Shown: positions 35,567 to 44,831 of the stretch, piece by piece
How the letters are laid out: every line of letters starts with the position of its first letter
Position numbering within the stretch: position 1 is the first letter of the stretch
From: Paenalcaligenes suwonensis
GTDB lineage: Bacteria; Pseudomonadota; Gammaproteobacteria; Burkholderiales; Burkholderiaceae_B
DNA: 64,000 nt
Direction: 5' to 3'
NCBI RefSeq assembly: GCF_011290505.1
Contig: NZ_JAANPV010000002.1
Span: forward strand, 124,001-188,000
Notes under the pieces: generated by a model
The model's database searches: none
The model's input: the letters and a program-made list of their open reading frames with translations, nothing else
Told to the model about the DNA's origin: nothing
Position numbers and translations under genes: made by a program

Positions 35567-36949
35567 ATGCTAGAAAAAGAGATCAACGGAACCACCACCG
35601 CCACTGTCCGCAGCACACGCATAACCAGACCCGCTCGCCTGATACAAAAAGGCCTGTTAGTACTTGCCCTTGGCATGTTCGCAGGCGCCGCCGCTATTGC
35701 TGTGAACCCGTCATCCAACGACGACAGCAAACCGCTGGTGTATCAAGCACGTACTACACTGGATTTGCCCTTTTCGGTTGAGTCACTAGACAGCAGTTTT
35801 TCTGACCCCTTTATTCAAGAAACCCGCATACGTCGTGGTGACACGCTAGCATCTATATTGCAGCGTCTGAGTATTCGTGAAGAAGGCCTGCAACAGTTTC
35901 TAACGCACAACAAAGATGCGCGCTCAATCTACAAGCTGTACCCCGGCCGCACCGTACGCGCCGCCTTGGACGAAAACAATCAACTGCAATCGCTAAGCTA
36001 TTTCCACACCCCTTCCAGCACCGAAAACGGTAAACCTGCATCACGCTGGCTAGAAGTGCGCCCCGATGAGGCCGGTGGCTTTACCGCTAGCGAAGAAGTC
36101 TCCATTGCTACCCCCAACATCCAAATCGCCGAAGCCGAAGTTCGCACCTCGCTATTTGGCGCCACCGATACTGCTGGCATTCCTGACAGTATCGCGTTGC
36201 AGATCCCTGAAATTTTGGGCAGTAAAGTAGACTTCATTAAAGATTTACGCAGCGGCGACAAACTACGCGTCATTTACGAAACCTACAACCAAAACGGTCA
36301 GCAAGTTGGCGCTGGTCGCATTTTGGCGTTGGAATTTGAAAACCAAGGCAAAACACACGAAGCCCTATGGTTTAGCGAATCTGGCTCCAGCGATGGCGGC
36401 AGCTACTACGACGCTGACGGCCAAAGCCTACAAGGCGCTTTCTTGCGTACCGCACTGAAGTTCACCCGTATTAGCTCTACCTTTGGTGGCCGTCGCCACC
36501 CTATCAGTGGTAAATGGCGTGGACACAAAGGCGTAGACTACGCCGCACCTACCGGCACGCCCATTCACGCGACTGCTGATGGCGTTGTAGAGTTTGTAGG
36601 CGTGCAAAATGGCTACGGTAACGTAATTATACTGAAACACCATAGCAACTACAGTACGCTTTATGCCCACCAAAGCCGCTTTGCCTCTGGACTGCGCAAA
36701 GGTGATCGCGTAGAACAAGGCCAGTTAATTGGCTACGTAGGCTCCACAGGTTGGTCTACTGGCCCGCACCTGCACTACGAGTTCCGTGTAAATGGTAGCC
36801 CCGTAGATCCTCTGGCGATGGATTTGCCTGTAGCGCGTAAACTGGAACCAGCACGACTGCAAGCCTTCCAGACACAAGTAGACCAATACAAAACACAATT
36901 GGCACTACTGCAAAGCCGCCAAGAACTACTAGCCGCTAACAGCAACTAA
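35567..36949 (+). CDS. M23 peptidoglycan endopeptidase (MepM/YebA-like)
   Basis: A periplasmic zinc endopeptidase that cuts peptide cross-links in peptidoglycan. One N-terminal membrane anchor (LIQKGLLVLALGMFAGAAAI) is followed by an OapA/LysM-like part (IRRGDTLASILQRLSI) and the C-terminal lasso domain with zinc ligands in GRRHPISGKWRGHKGVDYAA (His, Asp) and HLHYEF (catalytic His). The start at 35567 (MLEKEING, 460 residues) is chosen because the anchor then follows a short tail; ATG 35513 or TTG 35501 are possible. It ends at a strong terminator that touches the anmK start. The same order with anmK and tyrS occurs in Bordetella. Confidence 0.88.
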   Translation: MLEKEINGTTTATVRSTRITRPARLIQKGLLVLALGMFAGAAAIAVNPSSNDDSKPLVYQARTTLDLPFSVESLDSSFSDPFIQETRIRRGDTLASILQRLSIREEGLQQFLTHNKDARSIYKLYPGRTVRAALDENNQLQSLSYFHTPSSTENGKPASRWLEVRPDEAGGFTASEEVSIATPNIQIAEAEVRTSLFGATDTAGIPDSIALQIPEILGSKVDFIKDLRSGDKLRVIYETYNQNGQQVGAGRILALEFENQGKTHEALWFSESGSSDGGSYYDADGQSLQGAFLRTALKFTRISSTFGGRRHPISGKWRGHKGVDYAAPTGTPIHATADGVVEFVGVQNGYGNVIILKHHSNYSTLYAHQSRFASGLRKGDRVEQGQLIGYVGSTGWSTGPHLHYEFRVNGSPVDPLAMDLPVARKLEPARLQAFQTQVDQYKTQLALLQSRQELLAANSN

Positions 36950-36961
36950 CATTCTTACTTC

Positions 36962-36991
36962 AACGGCACCGCGAGACGGTGCCGTTTTTTT
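36962..36991 (+). terminator. Terminator of the M23 peptidase gene, abutting anmK
   Basis: The hairpin AACGGCACCG/CGGTGCCGTT with loop CGAGA is followed by seven T. The anmK ATG starts at 36992, directly after the T run. Confidence 0.85.
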
Positions 36992-38101
36992 ATGACCATG
37001 TCACAAAACGAACTGTATATAGGCTTAATGTCTGGCACCAGCACTGATGGCGTGGATGCTGTACTTGCCCGCTTTGATGGTCAACACTTACCCCAGATTG
37101 TGGATGCCGCGTCGTGCGAGCTTCCTGCTGCACTGCGCCAGCAACTACTGGACCTTAACCATCCCGGTGAGAACGAGCTAGAACGCGCCAATCTCGCGGC
37201 TATTGCTCTTACCCACTGCTACGCCGACGTCTGCCATCAATTGCTACAACAACAGCAATTATCAGCGAACGCCATACGCGCAATTGGCGCACACGGCCAA
37301 ACGGTACGTCATCGTCCCGAATTAGGTTTCACCATACAGCTGAATGCCCCAGCCCTACTGGCTGAGCTAACCAATATTGCAGTGATTGCTGATTTTCGTA
37401 GCCGTGACATTGCGGCTGGCGGCCAAGGCGCACCGTTGGTGCCCAGCGTGCACCAAGGACTATTCGCCTGCAATCACCCCCGCGTGATCTTAAACTTAGG
37501 CGGCATCGCGAACATTAGCATCTTGCACCCATCCGAAGCACTACGCGGCTTTGACACAGGCCCCGCCAGCATGCTAATGGACTACTGGATAGGCAAGCAC
37601 CAAGGCCTGCCTTACGATGCTGCTGGCGCATGGGCTAACAGCGGCACTGTCATCCCCGCATTACTAGACGCCATGCTGGCAGAACCGTGGTTGCAACTTG
37701 CACCACCCAAATCCACCGGCCGGGACTTATTCAACGCACAGTGGTTAGAACACCAAGTGCAGCACCACGCACAACACGCTTCTCCTGCCGATGTACAAGC
37801 CACGTTATTAGAATTGACCGCGCGCAGCGTCAGTGAAGCCATACAGCGTTACGCTGCTGGCACAACAGAAATCTTGGTATGTGGTGGTGGCGCATTCAAT
37901 AGCGCCCTATTGCAACGCATCGCTCACTTAAGCAGCATCACAGTACGTAGCACAGATGCGCTGGGCCTGCACCCACAGCATGTAGAAGCCTTGGCTTTTG
38001 CATGGCTTGCCCATGCTCATGTACACGGCATTAAAGCAAATGCCCCGGCGGTAACCGGGGCACGTCATTCAGTAATGCTTGGCGCCTACTACCCTGCCTA
38101 G
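36992..38101 (+). CDS. anmK: Anhydro-N-acetylmuramic acid kinase AnmK
   Basis: Phosphorylates and opens 1,6-anhydro-N-acetylmuramic acid released in cell-wall turnover, giving MurNAc-6-phosphate. ATP-binding and substrate motifs are clear: YIGLMSGTSTDGVDAVLARF at the N-terminus, GAHGQTVRHRPE (about 98-109), catalytic Asp in RGFDTGPASMLMD (about 190) and VCGGGAFNSALL near the C-terminus. The 369-residue length is normal. No ribosome site is visible, since the start follows directly on a terminator; a second ATG at 36998 is equally possible. It sits next to a peptidoglycan endopeptidase, so the pair links wall cutting with recycling. Confidence 0.94.
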   Translation: MTMSQNELYIGLMSGTSTDGVDAVLARFDGQHLPQIVDAASCELPAALRQQLLDLNHPGENELERANLAAIALTHCYADVCHQLLQQQQLSANAIRAIGAHGQTVRHRPELGFTIQLNAPALLAELTNIAVIADFRSRDIAAGGQGAPLVPSVHQGLFACNHPRVILNLGGIANISILHPSEALRGFDTGPASMLMDYWIGKHQGLPYDAAGAWANSGTVIPALLDAMLAEPWLQLAPPKSTGRDLFNAQWLEHQVQHHAQHASPADVQATLLELTARSVSEAIQRYAAGTTEILVCGGGAFNSALLQRIAHLSSITVRSTDALGLHPQHVEALAFAWLAHAHVHGIKANAPAVTGARHSVMLGAYYPA

Positions 38102-38132
38102 ATGGCGAGGTAGTGGGTTTTGCGCCTATTGC

Positions 38133-38501
38133 TTATACCGAGAAAGAAGACCCGCAACCACAGGTGGTGGAGGCATTTGGGTTACGAATGACGAATTGCG
38201 CACCGTCAATATCGTCTTTGTAATCAATTTCGGCCCCAACCAGATATTGGAAGCTCATGGGATCGATCAGCAATTGCACGCCGCTTTTATCGATAGTAGT
38301 GTCATCGTCGTTCACTACATCGTCAAACGTAAAGCCGTACTGAAAACCAGAACAACCACCGCCTTGCACGAATACGCGCAGTTTCAAATCGGGGTTACCT
38401 TCTTCCAACAACAGTTCACGTACTTTCTCTACTGCTGAATCACTAAACAGCAATGGAGCAGGAGGCGCCTGCAAATCAATAGTTTCGGTAAGGGTACTCA
38501 T
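38133..38501 (-). CDS. erpA: Iron-sulfur cluster insertion protein ErpA
   Basis: An A-type carrier that passes Fe-S clusters to target enzymes such as IspG. The start at 38501 ([10 protein letters not shown], 122 residues) has GGAG seven bases upstream. The three cluster cysteines are Cys50 (GGGCSGFQY), Cys114 and Cys116 (TTCGCGSSF). A short inverted repeat AATGAC-CTTT-GTCATT lies just upstream at 38514-38529 and could be an operator. The gene lies between anmK (convergent) and the coiled-coil protein gene, as in other Burkholderiales. Confidence 0.94.
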   Translation of the reverse strand: MSTLTETIDLQAPPAPLLFSDSAVEKVRELLLEEGNPDLKLRVFVQGGGCSGFQYGFTFDDVVNDDDTTIDKSGVQLLIDPMSFQYLVGAEIDYKDDIDGAQFVIRNPNASTTCGCGSSFSV

Positions 38502-38542
38502 ACAATACTCCAGCAATGACCTTTGTCATTTATTTTAAGCTT

Positions 38543-39298
38543 TTACGATCCGCTTGTCGCCTCTGTGGTATTCAGCTCCACTTTACGGGATGCCCGCACT
38601 GTTTTGCCTTCCAACACACTCATGGTTAATGACCGAATTTCAAAGCCATCGGGTACCACTAACCAACCTTGATCTCGGTTGAACTGTTCAAAGCTCAAGG
38701 GGAATTGAGTTTTACCAGCCGTTGGTACGCCATGCGTGGACTCAGGCTCTTGGCCTTCTGGTAATTCTGCGGTCGCTTCTTCAAGTGTGATGGTGGCGGG
38801 CTTGCCGTCTTGCTGCCCTTCTGCTGTGAAATAGATAGCCCCATCAAAAGGCTTCCCATTCACCATGCTACGTTGCAACAATACCTTATAACGCAGCAAA
38901 GGCCCCACCATTTCCACATCAAATGCCCGGATACTAATCGTACCCTGCGGCCCTGGTGGCAATAAGGTTTCATAAAAAGCCAACTGCTCACCTAATCGAC
39001 TTTTTTCTTGCTGCATCTTTTGCAGCTCATCTTCTAACCCTTTGATCGCGCCTTGCTCTACTTGCAATTGGCCGCGTAGGGTATCGGCCACCTGCTGCTC
39101 TTGTAGCAACTGCTGCTGCAATTGTTGCATAGCAACCTGTGGCGCATAATCTTGTTGTGTAGAAGGCTCTGGCAGTATCCAGTCGTCGATTGCCATCCCA
39201 GCGGCCACACCCAACAAGAGCGCAAAACACCAAGAAAGAATACGACCGAAGCTACCGTGATGGCCCGTGTGTGCGGAGGGAGGAACTGATTCTTGCAT
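38543..39298 (-). CDS. Conserved membrane-anchored coiled-coil protein (DUF6776-like)
   Basis: A 251-residue protein of unknown function. One transmembrane helix (ILSWCFALLLGVAAGMAI, about 20-37) is followed by a Gln/Glu-rich coiled coil (about 55-110), then a beta-rich C-terminal domain (LLPPGPQGTISIRAFDVE, then GWLVVPDGFEIRSLTM). It lies between argC and erpA, a place where Burkholderiales keep a gene of this type, which I recall as DUF6776. It is probably anchored in the inner membrane with the C-terminal domain in the periplasm. No catalytic motif is visible. Confidence 0.72.
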   Translation of the reverse strand: MQESVPPSAHTGHHGSFGRILSWCFALLLGVAAGMAIDDWILPEPSTQQDYAPQVAMQQLQQQLLQEQQVADTLRGQLQVEQGAIKGLEDELQKMQQEKSRLGEQLAFYETLLPPGPQGTISIRAFDVEMVGPLLRYKVLLQRSMVNGKPFDGAIYFTAEGQQDGKPATITLEEATAELPEGQEPESTHGVPTAGKTQFPLSFEQFNRDQGWLVVPDGFEIRSLTMSVLEGKTVRASRKVELNTTEATSGS

Positions 39299-39347
39299 AC
39301 TTTACAGACCGCTTTTCATTGAACTAGTTCCCTACCTCTTTGCAACA

Positions 39348-40418
39348 TCAAGGCAGAATCGCAACCAGCTCCAAACCTGTAGACTCTGGCAAATCAAACA
39401 TGACGTTCATGTTTTGCACCGCTTGACCTGCCGCACCTTTCACAAGGTTGTCCTGCACCACCAAAATGATCAACTGGTCACCGTTACCAGGACGCTGCAC
39501 AGCGATACGTACGTTATTCGAGGCTTTTACTGTACGCGTTTCAGGCAAACGACCTGCTGGCAACACATCAATAAAACGCTCGTTGGCATAACGCCCTTCG
39601 TACAATTTTTGGAAATCAGTATCCAGCGCTTCTGGCAAAATACGCGCATAAATTGTCGAGAACATACCGCGAATCATCGGCACCAAATGCGGTACAAAGG
39701 TTAAACCCACCTCGGAACCATGAATGGTTTTCAGATGCTCGGAAATTTCTGGGTGATGTCTGTGGCCCGCCACACCGTAAGCCTTGAAGTTATCACTAGC
39801 CTCAGAGAACAGATTTGCCTGGGACGCTGTACGGCCCGCACCCGACACACCCGATTTACAGTCGGCAATAATGCGCGAGGTATCCACCAGTTTTTTGCCG
39901 CCTTCCAACACTGGCAACAAACCCGTCAACACTGTCACGGGGTAGCAACCGGGGTTACCCACAATGTTTGCCGAACGAATTTTCTCGCGGTTCAACTCTA
40001 CCAAGCCGTACACCGACTGATCTTTCAACAGATCTGGGCACTCGTGCGGCATTTTGTACCACTGCTGAAATACGTCTGTATCTTGAATACGGAAGTCTGC
40101 TGCCAAGTCGATGACTTTCACACCGTGCTCTAGCAACTTACGCGCTTCTTTCATCGCCACGCCATGCGGAGTCGCAAAGAACACCACATCGCATTTTTCT
40201 AGTTGAGCAGCGTCTGGGGTTTGAAACACTGCATCAATATGACCACGCAAGTTAGGGAACATGTCAGCTACAGGCATGCCATCTTCTTGGCGCGACGTTA
40301 CCGCAACAACTTCTGCGTTAGGGTGCAGCGCGAGCAATCGCAGCAGTTCAACCCCTGTGTAACCTGTTGCCCCAACAATCCCTACTTTAATACGTGTCGC
40401 CGTATCGGATGCAGCCAT
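39348..40418 (-). CDS. argC: N-acetyl-gamma-glutamyl-phosphate reductase ArgC
   Basis: Third step of arginine synthesis: NADPH-dependent reduction of N-acetylglutamyl phosphate. The Rossmann motif [10 protein letters not shown] is at residues 13-22, the catalytic Cys158 lies in GNPGCYPV and the catalytic His in [10 protein letters not shown] near 218. At 356 residues it is the long ArgC type. It starts with [10 protein letters not shown]. It lies downstream of rpsI but a strong terminator at 40522-40554 separates them, so it probably has its own promoter. Confidence 0.94.
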   Translation of the reverse strand: MAASDTATRIKVGIVGATGYTGVELLRLLALHPNAEVVAVTSRQEDGMPVADMFPNLRGHIDAVFQTPDAAQLEKCDVVFFATPHGVAMKEARKLLEHGVKVIDLAADFRIQDTDVFQQWYKMPHECPDLLKDQSVYGLVELNREKIRSANIVGNPGCYPVTVLTGLLPVLEGGKKLVDTSRIIADCKSGVSGAGRTASQANLFSEASDNFKAYGVAGHRHHPEISEHLKTIHGSEVGLTFVPHLVPMIRGMFSTIYARILPEALDTDFQKLYEGRYANERFIDVLPAGRLPETRTVKASNNVRIAVQRPGNGDQLIILVVQDNLVKGAAGQAVQNMNVMFDLPESTGLELVAILP

Positions 40419-40521
40419 ATCACTAACCCTGAAAAATGCGTAAAAGACAATAAACTATTATGCAGTAAATTGAAGCCTAATGAGGCAAAGCGCGCCCAAA
40501 GAGCCCTACGCTGTTGCCATA

Positions 40522-40554
40522 CAACAAAACCCCGGCATAACCGGGGTTTTGTTG
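40522..40554. terminator. Terminator of the rplM-rpsI operon
   Basis: A perfect 14-pair inverted repeat, CAACAAAACCCCGG/CCGGGGTTTTGTTG, with loop CATAA. It lies about 40 bases after the rpsI stop on the minus strand. Confidence 0.88.
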
Positions 40555-40593
40555 AGGAGGGCATAGCAAGCCATGCCCAAGCCATAAACAGGA

Positions 40594-40986
40594 TTAGCGT
40601 TTGCTGAACTGTTTACGACGACGTGCTTTGTGGAAACCAACTTTCTTACGCTCAACTTCACGTGCATCACGTGTTACCAAGCCAGCTTGTTTCAGAGTTG
40701 TTTTCAACGTTTCGTCGAAATTGATCAATGCACGTGTCAGACCGTGGCGCACTGCACCAGCTTGGCCGCTGTTACCGCCACCGTGTACGTTCACTTTGAT
40801 GTCAAAGCTTTCCAGGTGGTTTGTCAGTACCAAAGGTTGACGAACGATCATGCGACCTGTTTCACGAGCAAAGTACTCGTCTACAGGTTTGCCATTGACC
40901 ACAATAGCGCCGGAGCCTTTTTTGATGAATACGCGAGCTACCGAAGATTTGCGGCGGCCTGTACCGTAGTTCCAATTACCGATCAT
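40594..40986 (-). CDS. rpsI: 30S ribosomal protein S9
   Basis: S9 (uS9) of the small subunit, 130 residues. The N-terminus [19 protein letters not shown] and the C-terminal tail [18 protein letters not shown], which reaches the P-site tRNA, are diagnostic. It follows rplM by nine bases in the universal rplM-rpsI operon and ends at the strong terminator 40522-40554. Confidence 0.97.
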   Translation of the reverse strand: MIGNWNYGTGRRKSSVARVFIKKGSGAIVVNGKPVDEYFARETGRMIVRQPLVLTNHLESFDIKVNVHGGGNSGQAGAVRHGLTRALINFDETLKTTLKQAGLVTRDAREVERKKVGFHKARRRKQFSKR

Positions 40987-40995
40987 GATCTGTCC

Positions 40996-41424
40996 TTAGA
41001 TTTCCAGCGGTTTAGGTTGCTGAGCAGTATGTGGGTGCTCTGCACCAGCATATACCTTCAGTTTTTTGGCCATGGCGTAACCCAGAGGACCTTTTGGCAG
41101 CATGCCTTTAACCGCTTTCTCCATAGCACGACCGGGGAAACGCTCTTGCATGGTTTCGAAATTAGTTTCGCTAATACCGCCCACGTAACCGGAGTGACGG
41201 TAGTATTTTTTGTCCTGAGCTTTGTTACCCGTTACACGGATATCAGCTGCGTTGATGATGATGATGTAATCACCGGTATCAACGTGAGGAGTGTATTCAG
41301 GTTTGTGTTTGCCACGTAGGCGACGTGCGACTTCGCTGGCCACACGACCCAGGACTTTGTCCTTGGCATCGATCACAAACCACTCACGGCGAACTTCCAG
41401 CGGCTTAGCCACGAAGGTTTTCAT
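40996..41424 (-). CDS. rplM: 50S ribosomal protein L13
   Basis: L13 (uL13), 142 residues, an early-assembly protein of the large subunit. Family segments include [19 protein letters not shown] near the N-terminus, [18 protein letters not shown] (about 50-67) and [20 protein letters not shown]. It is the first gene of the rplM-rpsI operon; the promoter should lie in 41425-41550. Ribosome site AGGAACC precedes the ATG. Confidence 0.97.
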   Translation of the reverse strand: MKTFVAKPLEVRREWFVIDAKDKVLGRVASEVARRLRGKHKPEYTPHVDTGDYIIIINAADIRVTGNKAQDKKYYRHSGYVGGISETNFETMQERFPGRAMEKAVKGMLPKGPLGYAMAKKLKVYAGAEHPHTAQQPKPLEI

Positions 41425-41550
41425 GATGGTTCCTAAGTATAAAAAGGTCGCAAAATTACTTTTGCAACAGTGCTGCTTTCCACCCTAGCCAAGACGTTAT
41501 TATTCGCCCGTGCCAAAAGCAGATAAGCCAAAGCAGAAGATATTAGCACA

Positions 41551-41586
41551 AAAAAGCCCCAAAAGCATAGACTTAAGGGGCTTTTT
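41551..41586 (-). terminator. Terminator of the TakP-like gene
   Basis: The hairpin AAAAAGCCCC/GGGGCTTTTT with a 16-base loop lies 21 bases after the TakP-like stop codon. The T run on the minus strand suits that gene. Confidence 0.78.
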
Positions 41587-41607
41587 GCCGTATCAGCGCA
41601 ACGCTAA

Positions 41608-42714
41608 TTAGGAGCGGCGGCGATTTGCCAGAGCCATACCCAAGTAGTTATCGTAGGCGCCTTCAGCTACGCGGAACCAAGGCACCAGCTCGTCGCGGAA
41701 TGCCATGTAGTTGTCGTAGATTTTCTTGAAGCCCGCGTTTTGGTCGCAGAATTCTTTGTACACCACTTGGGATGCTTCAAACGACGCATCCATTACATCG
41801 CGTGGGAATGCTTTCAGTACGGCACCGGAAGCAATTAATCTACGCAATGCGCCTGGGCCTTGTGTGTCGTAGGTAGTCAGCATTTTACCGCTGGCTGCAC
41901 GGGCGCAGATCGCAATGATTTCTTGGTAATGCTTAGGCAATGTAGCCAGCGCATCTTGGTTGATGTACAGGGAAACCTGTGCAGAACCTTCCCACCAACC
42001 GGGGTAGTAGTAGTATTTCGCTACTTTGTGGAAGCCCAGTTTCTCGTCGTCTACTGGACCAACGAATTCTACGGCGTCCAACGTACCTTTTTCCAAGGAT
42101 GGGTAAATATCACCTGGAGGTACTTGCTGAGGCACCACACCCAAACGTGCCAACACTTCACCAGCAAAACCTGCTGTACGCATTTTCAGACCTTTAAGGT
42201 CTTCTACTGAGTTGATTTCCTTACGGTACCAACCACCCATTTGCGTACCGGTGTTACCCAGCGGGAAGTTAACGATGTTACGTGTAGCAAACAGCTCACG
42301 CATCAATTTCATCCCGTCGCCTTCGTACATCCAGGCTTCCATTTGACGTGCGTTCAGGCCAAATGGCACAGCGGTGTCAAAACTGAAGGCTGGGTCTTTA
42401 CCGTAAAAGTAGTAGGAGGCAGTTTGACCTGCTTCAACTGTACCGTTACCCACAGCATCCATCACTTCAAAGCCGGGAACAATTTCACCAGCGGGGTACA
42501 GACGGATCTGGAAGTTGCCTTCTGTCGCCTCTTCCACCATTTTGGTGAACAGTTGGGCTGTGCCAAACAGTGCTGGCAGTGAAGGCCCGTAAGTGGAAGT
42601 CATCTTCCAGTTAATTTTTGGATTGCTTTGCGCAATGGCTGGTGCAGCAAAGGCAGCAGTAGTCCCTGCTACGGCCCCTACACCCGCTTTCTTCAGAAAT
42701 GAGCGACGCTCCAT
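41608..42714 (-). CDS. TRAP transporter solute-binding protein, TakP-like
   Basis: A 368-residue periplasmic binding protein with a Tat signal (ERRSFLKK, cut near APAIAQ). Segments such as NTGTQMGGWYRKEIN, GLKMRTAGFAGEVLARLGVV and YYYYPGWWEGSAQV closely resemble TakP of Rhodobacter, which binds 2-oxoacids such as pyruvate with sodium. A carboxylate-binding Arg lies in LKMRTAGF. No DctQ or DctM membrane genes are found next to it, so the permease must be elsewhere. It is a single gene with its own terminator. The ligand is inferred; a short 2-oxoacid is most likely. Confidence 0.87.
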   Translation of the reverse strand: MERRSFLKKAGVGAVAGTTAAFAAPAIAQSNPKINWKMTSTYGPSLPALFGTAQLFTKMVEEATEGNFQIRLYPAGEIVPGFEVMDAVGNGTVEAGQTASYYFYGKDPAFSFDTAVPFGLNARQMEAWMYEGDGMKLMRELFATRNIVNFPLGNTGTQMGGWYRKEINSVEDLKGLKMRTAGFAGEVLARLGVVPQQVPPGDIYPSLEKGTLDAVEFVGPVDDEKLGFHKVAKYYYYPGWWEGSAQVSLYINQDALATLPKHYQEIIAICARAASGKMLTTYDTQGPGALRRLIASGAVLKAFPRDVMDASFEASQVVYKEFCDQNAGFKKIYDNYMAFRDELVPWFRVAEGAYDNYLGMALANRRRS

Positions 42715-42854
42715 GTTTGCTTTCTCCTTGGCGTTCTTAGCATAGGCAGATGACTTGCCGTCCTTATCTGCCGATTCGATGATAATACACTGTCTTAAAA
42801 CTCTCTGTACGTCTAGGCTGCACTTTATTGCACAGACATGACGAGCATCACGCG

Positions 42855-44222
42855 TTAACTGCCCGCAATAGACATTTTGCTGATTAATACCGAGCCTGTA
42901 GCCTTGGAGCCTTTATCAAATACGTCAGCGCCCACAGCCACAATATCTTTAAACATTTGCTGCAAGTTTCCTGCGATGGTGATTTCCTCAACAGCATGTT
43001 TGATTTCACCATTTTCCACCCAATAACCAAAAGCACCACGTGAGTAGTCACCTGTCACGTAGTTAATCCCCTGGCCAATAAGCTCTGTCACCAACAGCCC
43101 TGTGCCCAACTTGCGCAACATCGCTTTGAAGTCATCTTCAGGCCGGGTCAGGCTAGATAACAAGGACAAATTATGTGAGCCGCCGGCATTACCCGTAGTC
43201 GTCATACCCAACTTACGTGCGGTGTAGGTAGACAAGAAATAGCCTTTAAGCTCGCCTTTGCTGATGATCTTGCGACGCTGCGGCGTAACGCCTTCGCTAT
43301 CAAACGGCGAGCTACCAAACGCTCCCACGCGGAAGGGGTCTTCGATCACACTTAAATGCTTGGCAAAAATATCTTTGCCTAGAGCATCCACCAAAAACGA
43401 GGTTTTTCTATACAGTGCACCACCGCTTGCCGCTTGCACCAACGAACCCAACAAACCCACAGCCACAGGCGCTTCAAACAGCACAGGGTAATGACCGGTT
43501 TTAATAGGACGAGCCGACAAACGCGCCATCGTACGGTCCGCAGCATACTGCCCTACGGACTCTGGGCTAGCCAAACGGCTGGCACAACGTGCCGATGTGT
43601 ACCAGTAATCACGCTGCATGTTATCGCCACTGCCCGCAATAGGGGACACCGACAACCCATGGCGGCTGTACGGGTAGCCACCCATAAAACCTTTACTGTT
43701 TGCCAATACAAAGTGGCCTTCAGAACTGCTGACCGAGGCACCTTCACTATTCGTAATCAACGGACTACGCTCTAAGGCTGCAATTTCCGCACGCAATGCC
43801 AAGCGTCTAGCCTCTTCGGCATCCACCATCCATGGCACATACAACTGCAAATCGGGGTATTCATGCGCCAACAGTTTTTTCTCGGGCAAACCCGCCGATT
43901 CGTCTGTGGCTGTATGACGTGCAATATGCCACGCTGCCTCTACGGTCTCTTCAATGGCCTTAGCGGCAAAGTCAGAAGTAGAGGCGGAGCCACGTCGCTG
44001 ACCATCAAAGACTGTGATGGTCAAGCCACGATCCCTAGTCTGCTCTACGGTTTCCAGATCTCTGTTGCGTACAGACACCGAAAGCCCTTTGCTTTCGGAA
44101 ACTTCGACTGCAGCGTCAGAAGCACCGCGTTTCTTCGCGTATTTCAACGCCTCTTCTGCCAATTGGGCGAAGTGCGACTGATTTTCCACAATGGGCAAAC
44201 TGGAAATTGTTGATGTGGTCAT
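42855..44222 (-). CDS. pmbA: Metalloprotease PmbA/TldE
   Basis: A 455-residue member of the TldD/PmbA family. With TldD it forms a zinc protease that trims peptides such as microcin B17 and CcdA. The N-terminal segment AEVSESKGLSVSVRNRDLE-like (AAVEVSESKGLSVSV) and the C-terminal GNAGGSHNLSL and TGDYSRGAFGYWVENGEI runs are diagnostic. PmbA lacks the HExxxH zinc site of TldD, which fits here. tldD is not in the window. It is divergent from darP, 61 bases away, a pairing common in Proteobacteria. Confidence 0.93.
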   Translation of the reverse strand: MTTSTISSLPIVENQSHFAQLAEEALKYAKKRGASDAAVEVSESKGLSVSVRNRDLETVEQTRDRGLTITVFDGQRRGSASTSDFAAKAIEETVEAAWHIARHTATDESAGLPEKKLLAHEYPDLQLYVPWMVDAEEARRLALRAEIAALERSPLITNSEGASVSSSEGHFVLANSKGFMGGYPYSRHGLSVSPIAGSGDNMQRDYWYTSARCASRLASPESVGQYAADRTMARLSARPIKTGHYPVLFEAPVAVGLLGSLVQAASGGALYRKTSFLVDALGKDIFAKHLSVIEDPFRVGAFGSSPFDSEGVTPQRRKIISKGELKGYFLSTYTARKLGMTTTGNAGGSHNLSLLSSLTRPEDDFKAMLRKLGTGLLVTELIGQGINYVTGDYSRGAFGYWVENGEIKHAVEEITIAGNLQQMFKDIVAVGADVFDKGSKATGSVLISKMSIAGS

Positions 44223-44283
44223 TGATACTCTTTCCGCTCAGGCGGTTATGATAGCCAATTAATGAATAACTCTTTGCTCTATT

Positions 44284-44820
44284 ATGTCTGATCCTACTCT
44301 GGAACCCGATGAAAACGGCTACTATGGCCCCAGCAAATCCCAAGTCAAACGCGAAATGCATGAACTGGTGGATCTTGGCAAGGAGCTTATCACGCTGCCG
44401 GATAGCAAGCTACGCCAGCTAGACTTAGGCGAAAAACTGCACGCTGCCATTAAAGAAGCACAGCGTATCAGTACCGCCCGTGAAGGCAAGCGACGCCAGA
44501 TTCTTTACGTGGGCAAACTCTTACGCCAAGCGGACGCTGATGCTATACGTCATCAGTTGGACATCTGGACCAACGGTTCCAAGGAACAGGCTAGGTCTAT
44601 GCATAAGCTAGAAGCATTACGCGACCTGCTTATGCGTGATGATAATGCCTTAACCGAGTTCTTGAACACTTACGGGCAAGAACAGGCTCAAGAATTGCGC
44701 ACGCTCATACGTCAGGCTCGTAAAGAAGCCGAACAAAATGCTGTGCTACCCGAAGGCAAAGAGCCTTCTCGCAAACATTTCCGTAGCCTGTTTCAAGCCA
44801 TCAAATCCATTGTTGCGTAA
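44284..44820 (+). CDS. darP: Ribosome-associated protein DarP/YjgA (DUF615)
   Basis: A 178-residue helical, charged protein of the DUF615 family, which binds late precursors of the 50S subunit. The segments PSKSQVKREMHELVDLGKEL (about 16-35), LREGKRRQ-like (AREGKRRQILYVGKLLR) and the C-terminal KHFRSLFQAIKSI are typical. It lies opposite pmbA, as in many Proteobacteria, and is followed after 11 bases by the esterase gene. Confidence 0.92.
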   Translation: MSDPTLEPDENGYYGPSKSQVKREMHELVDLGKELITLPDSKLRQLDLGEKLHAAIKEAQRISTAREGKRRQILYVGKLLRQADADAIRHQLDIWTNGSKEQARSMHKLEALRDLLMRDDNALTEFLNTYGQEQAQELRTLIRQARKEAEQNAVLPEGKEPSRKHFRSLFQAIKSIVA

Positions 44821-44831
44821 CTGGAGCTGTC

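Noticed and set aside
38041-38062. Perfect 8-pair GC hairpin (TGCCCCGG/CCGGGGCA) as a terminator in anmK
   Set aside because: It lies within the coding sequence before conserved C-terminal residues and has no U run.
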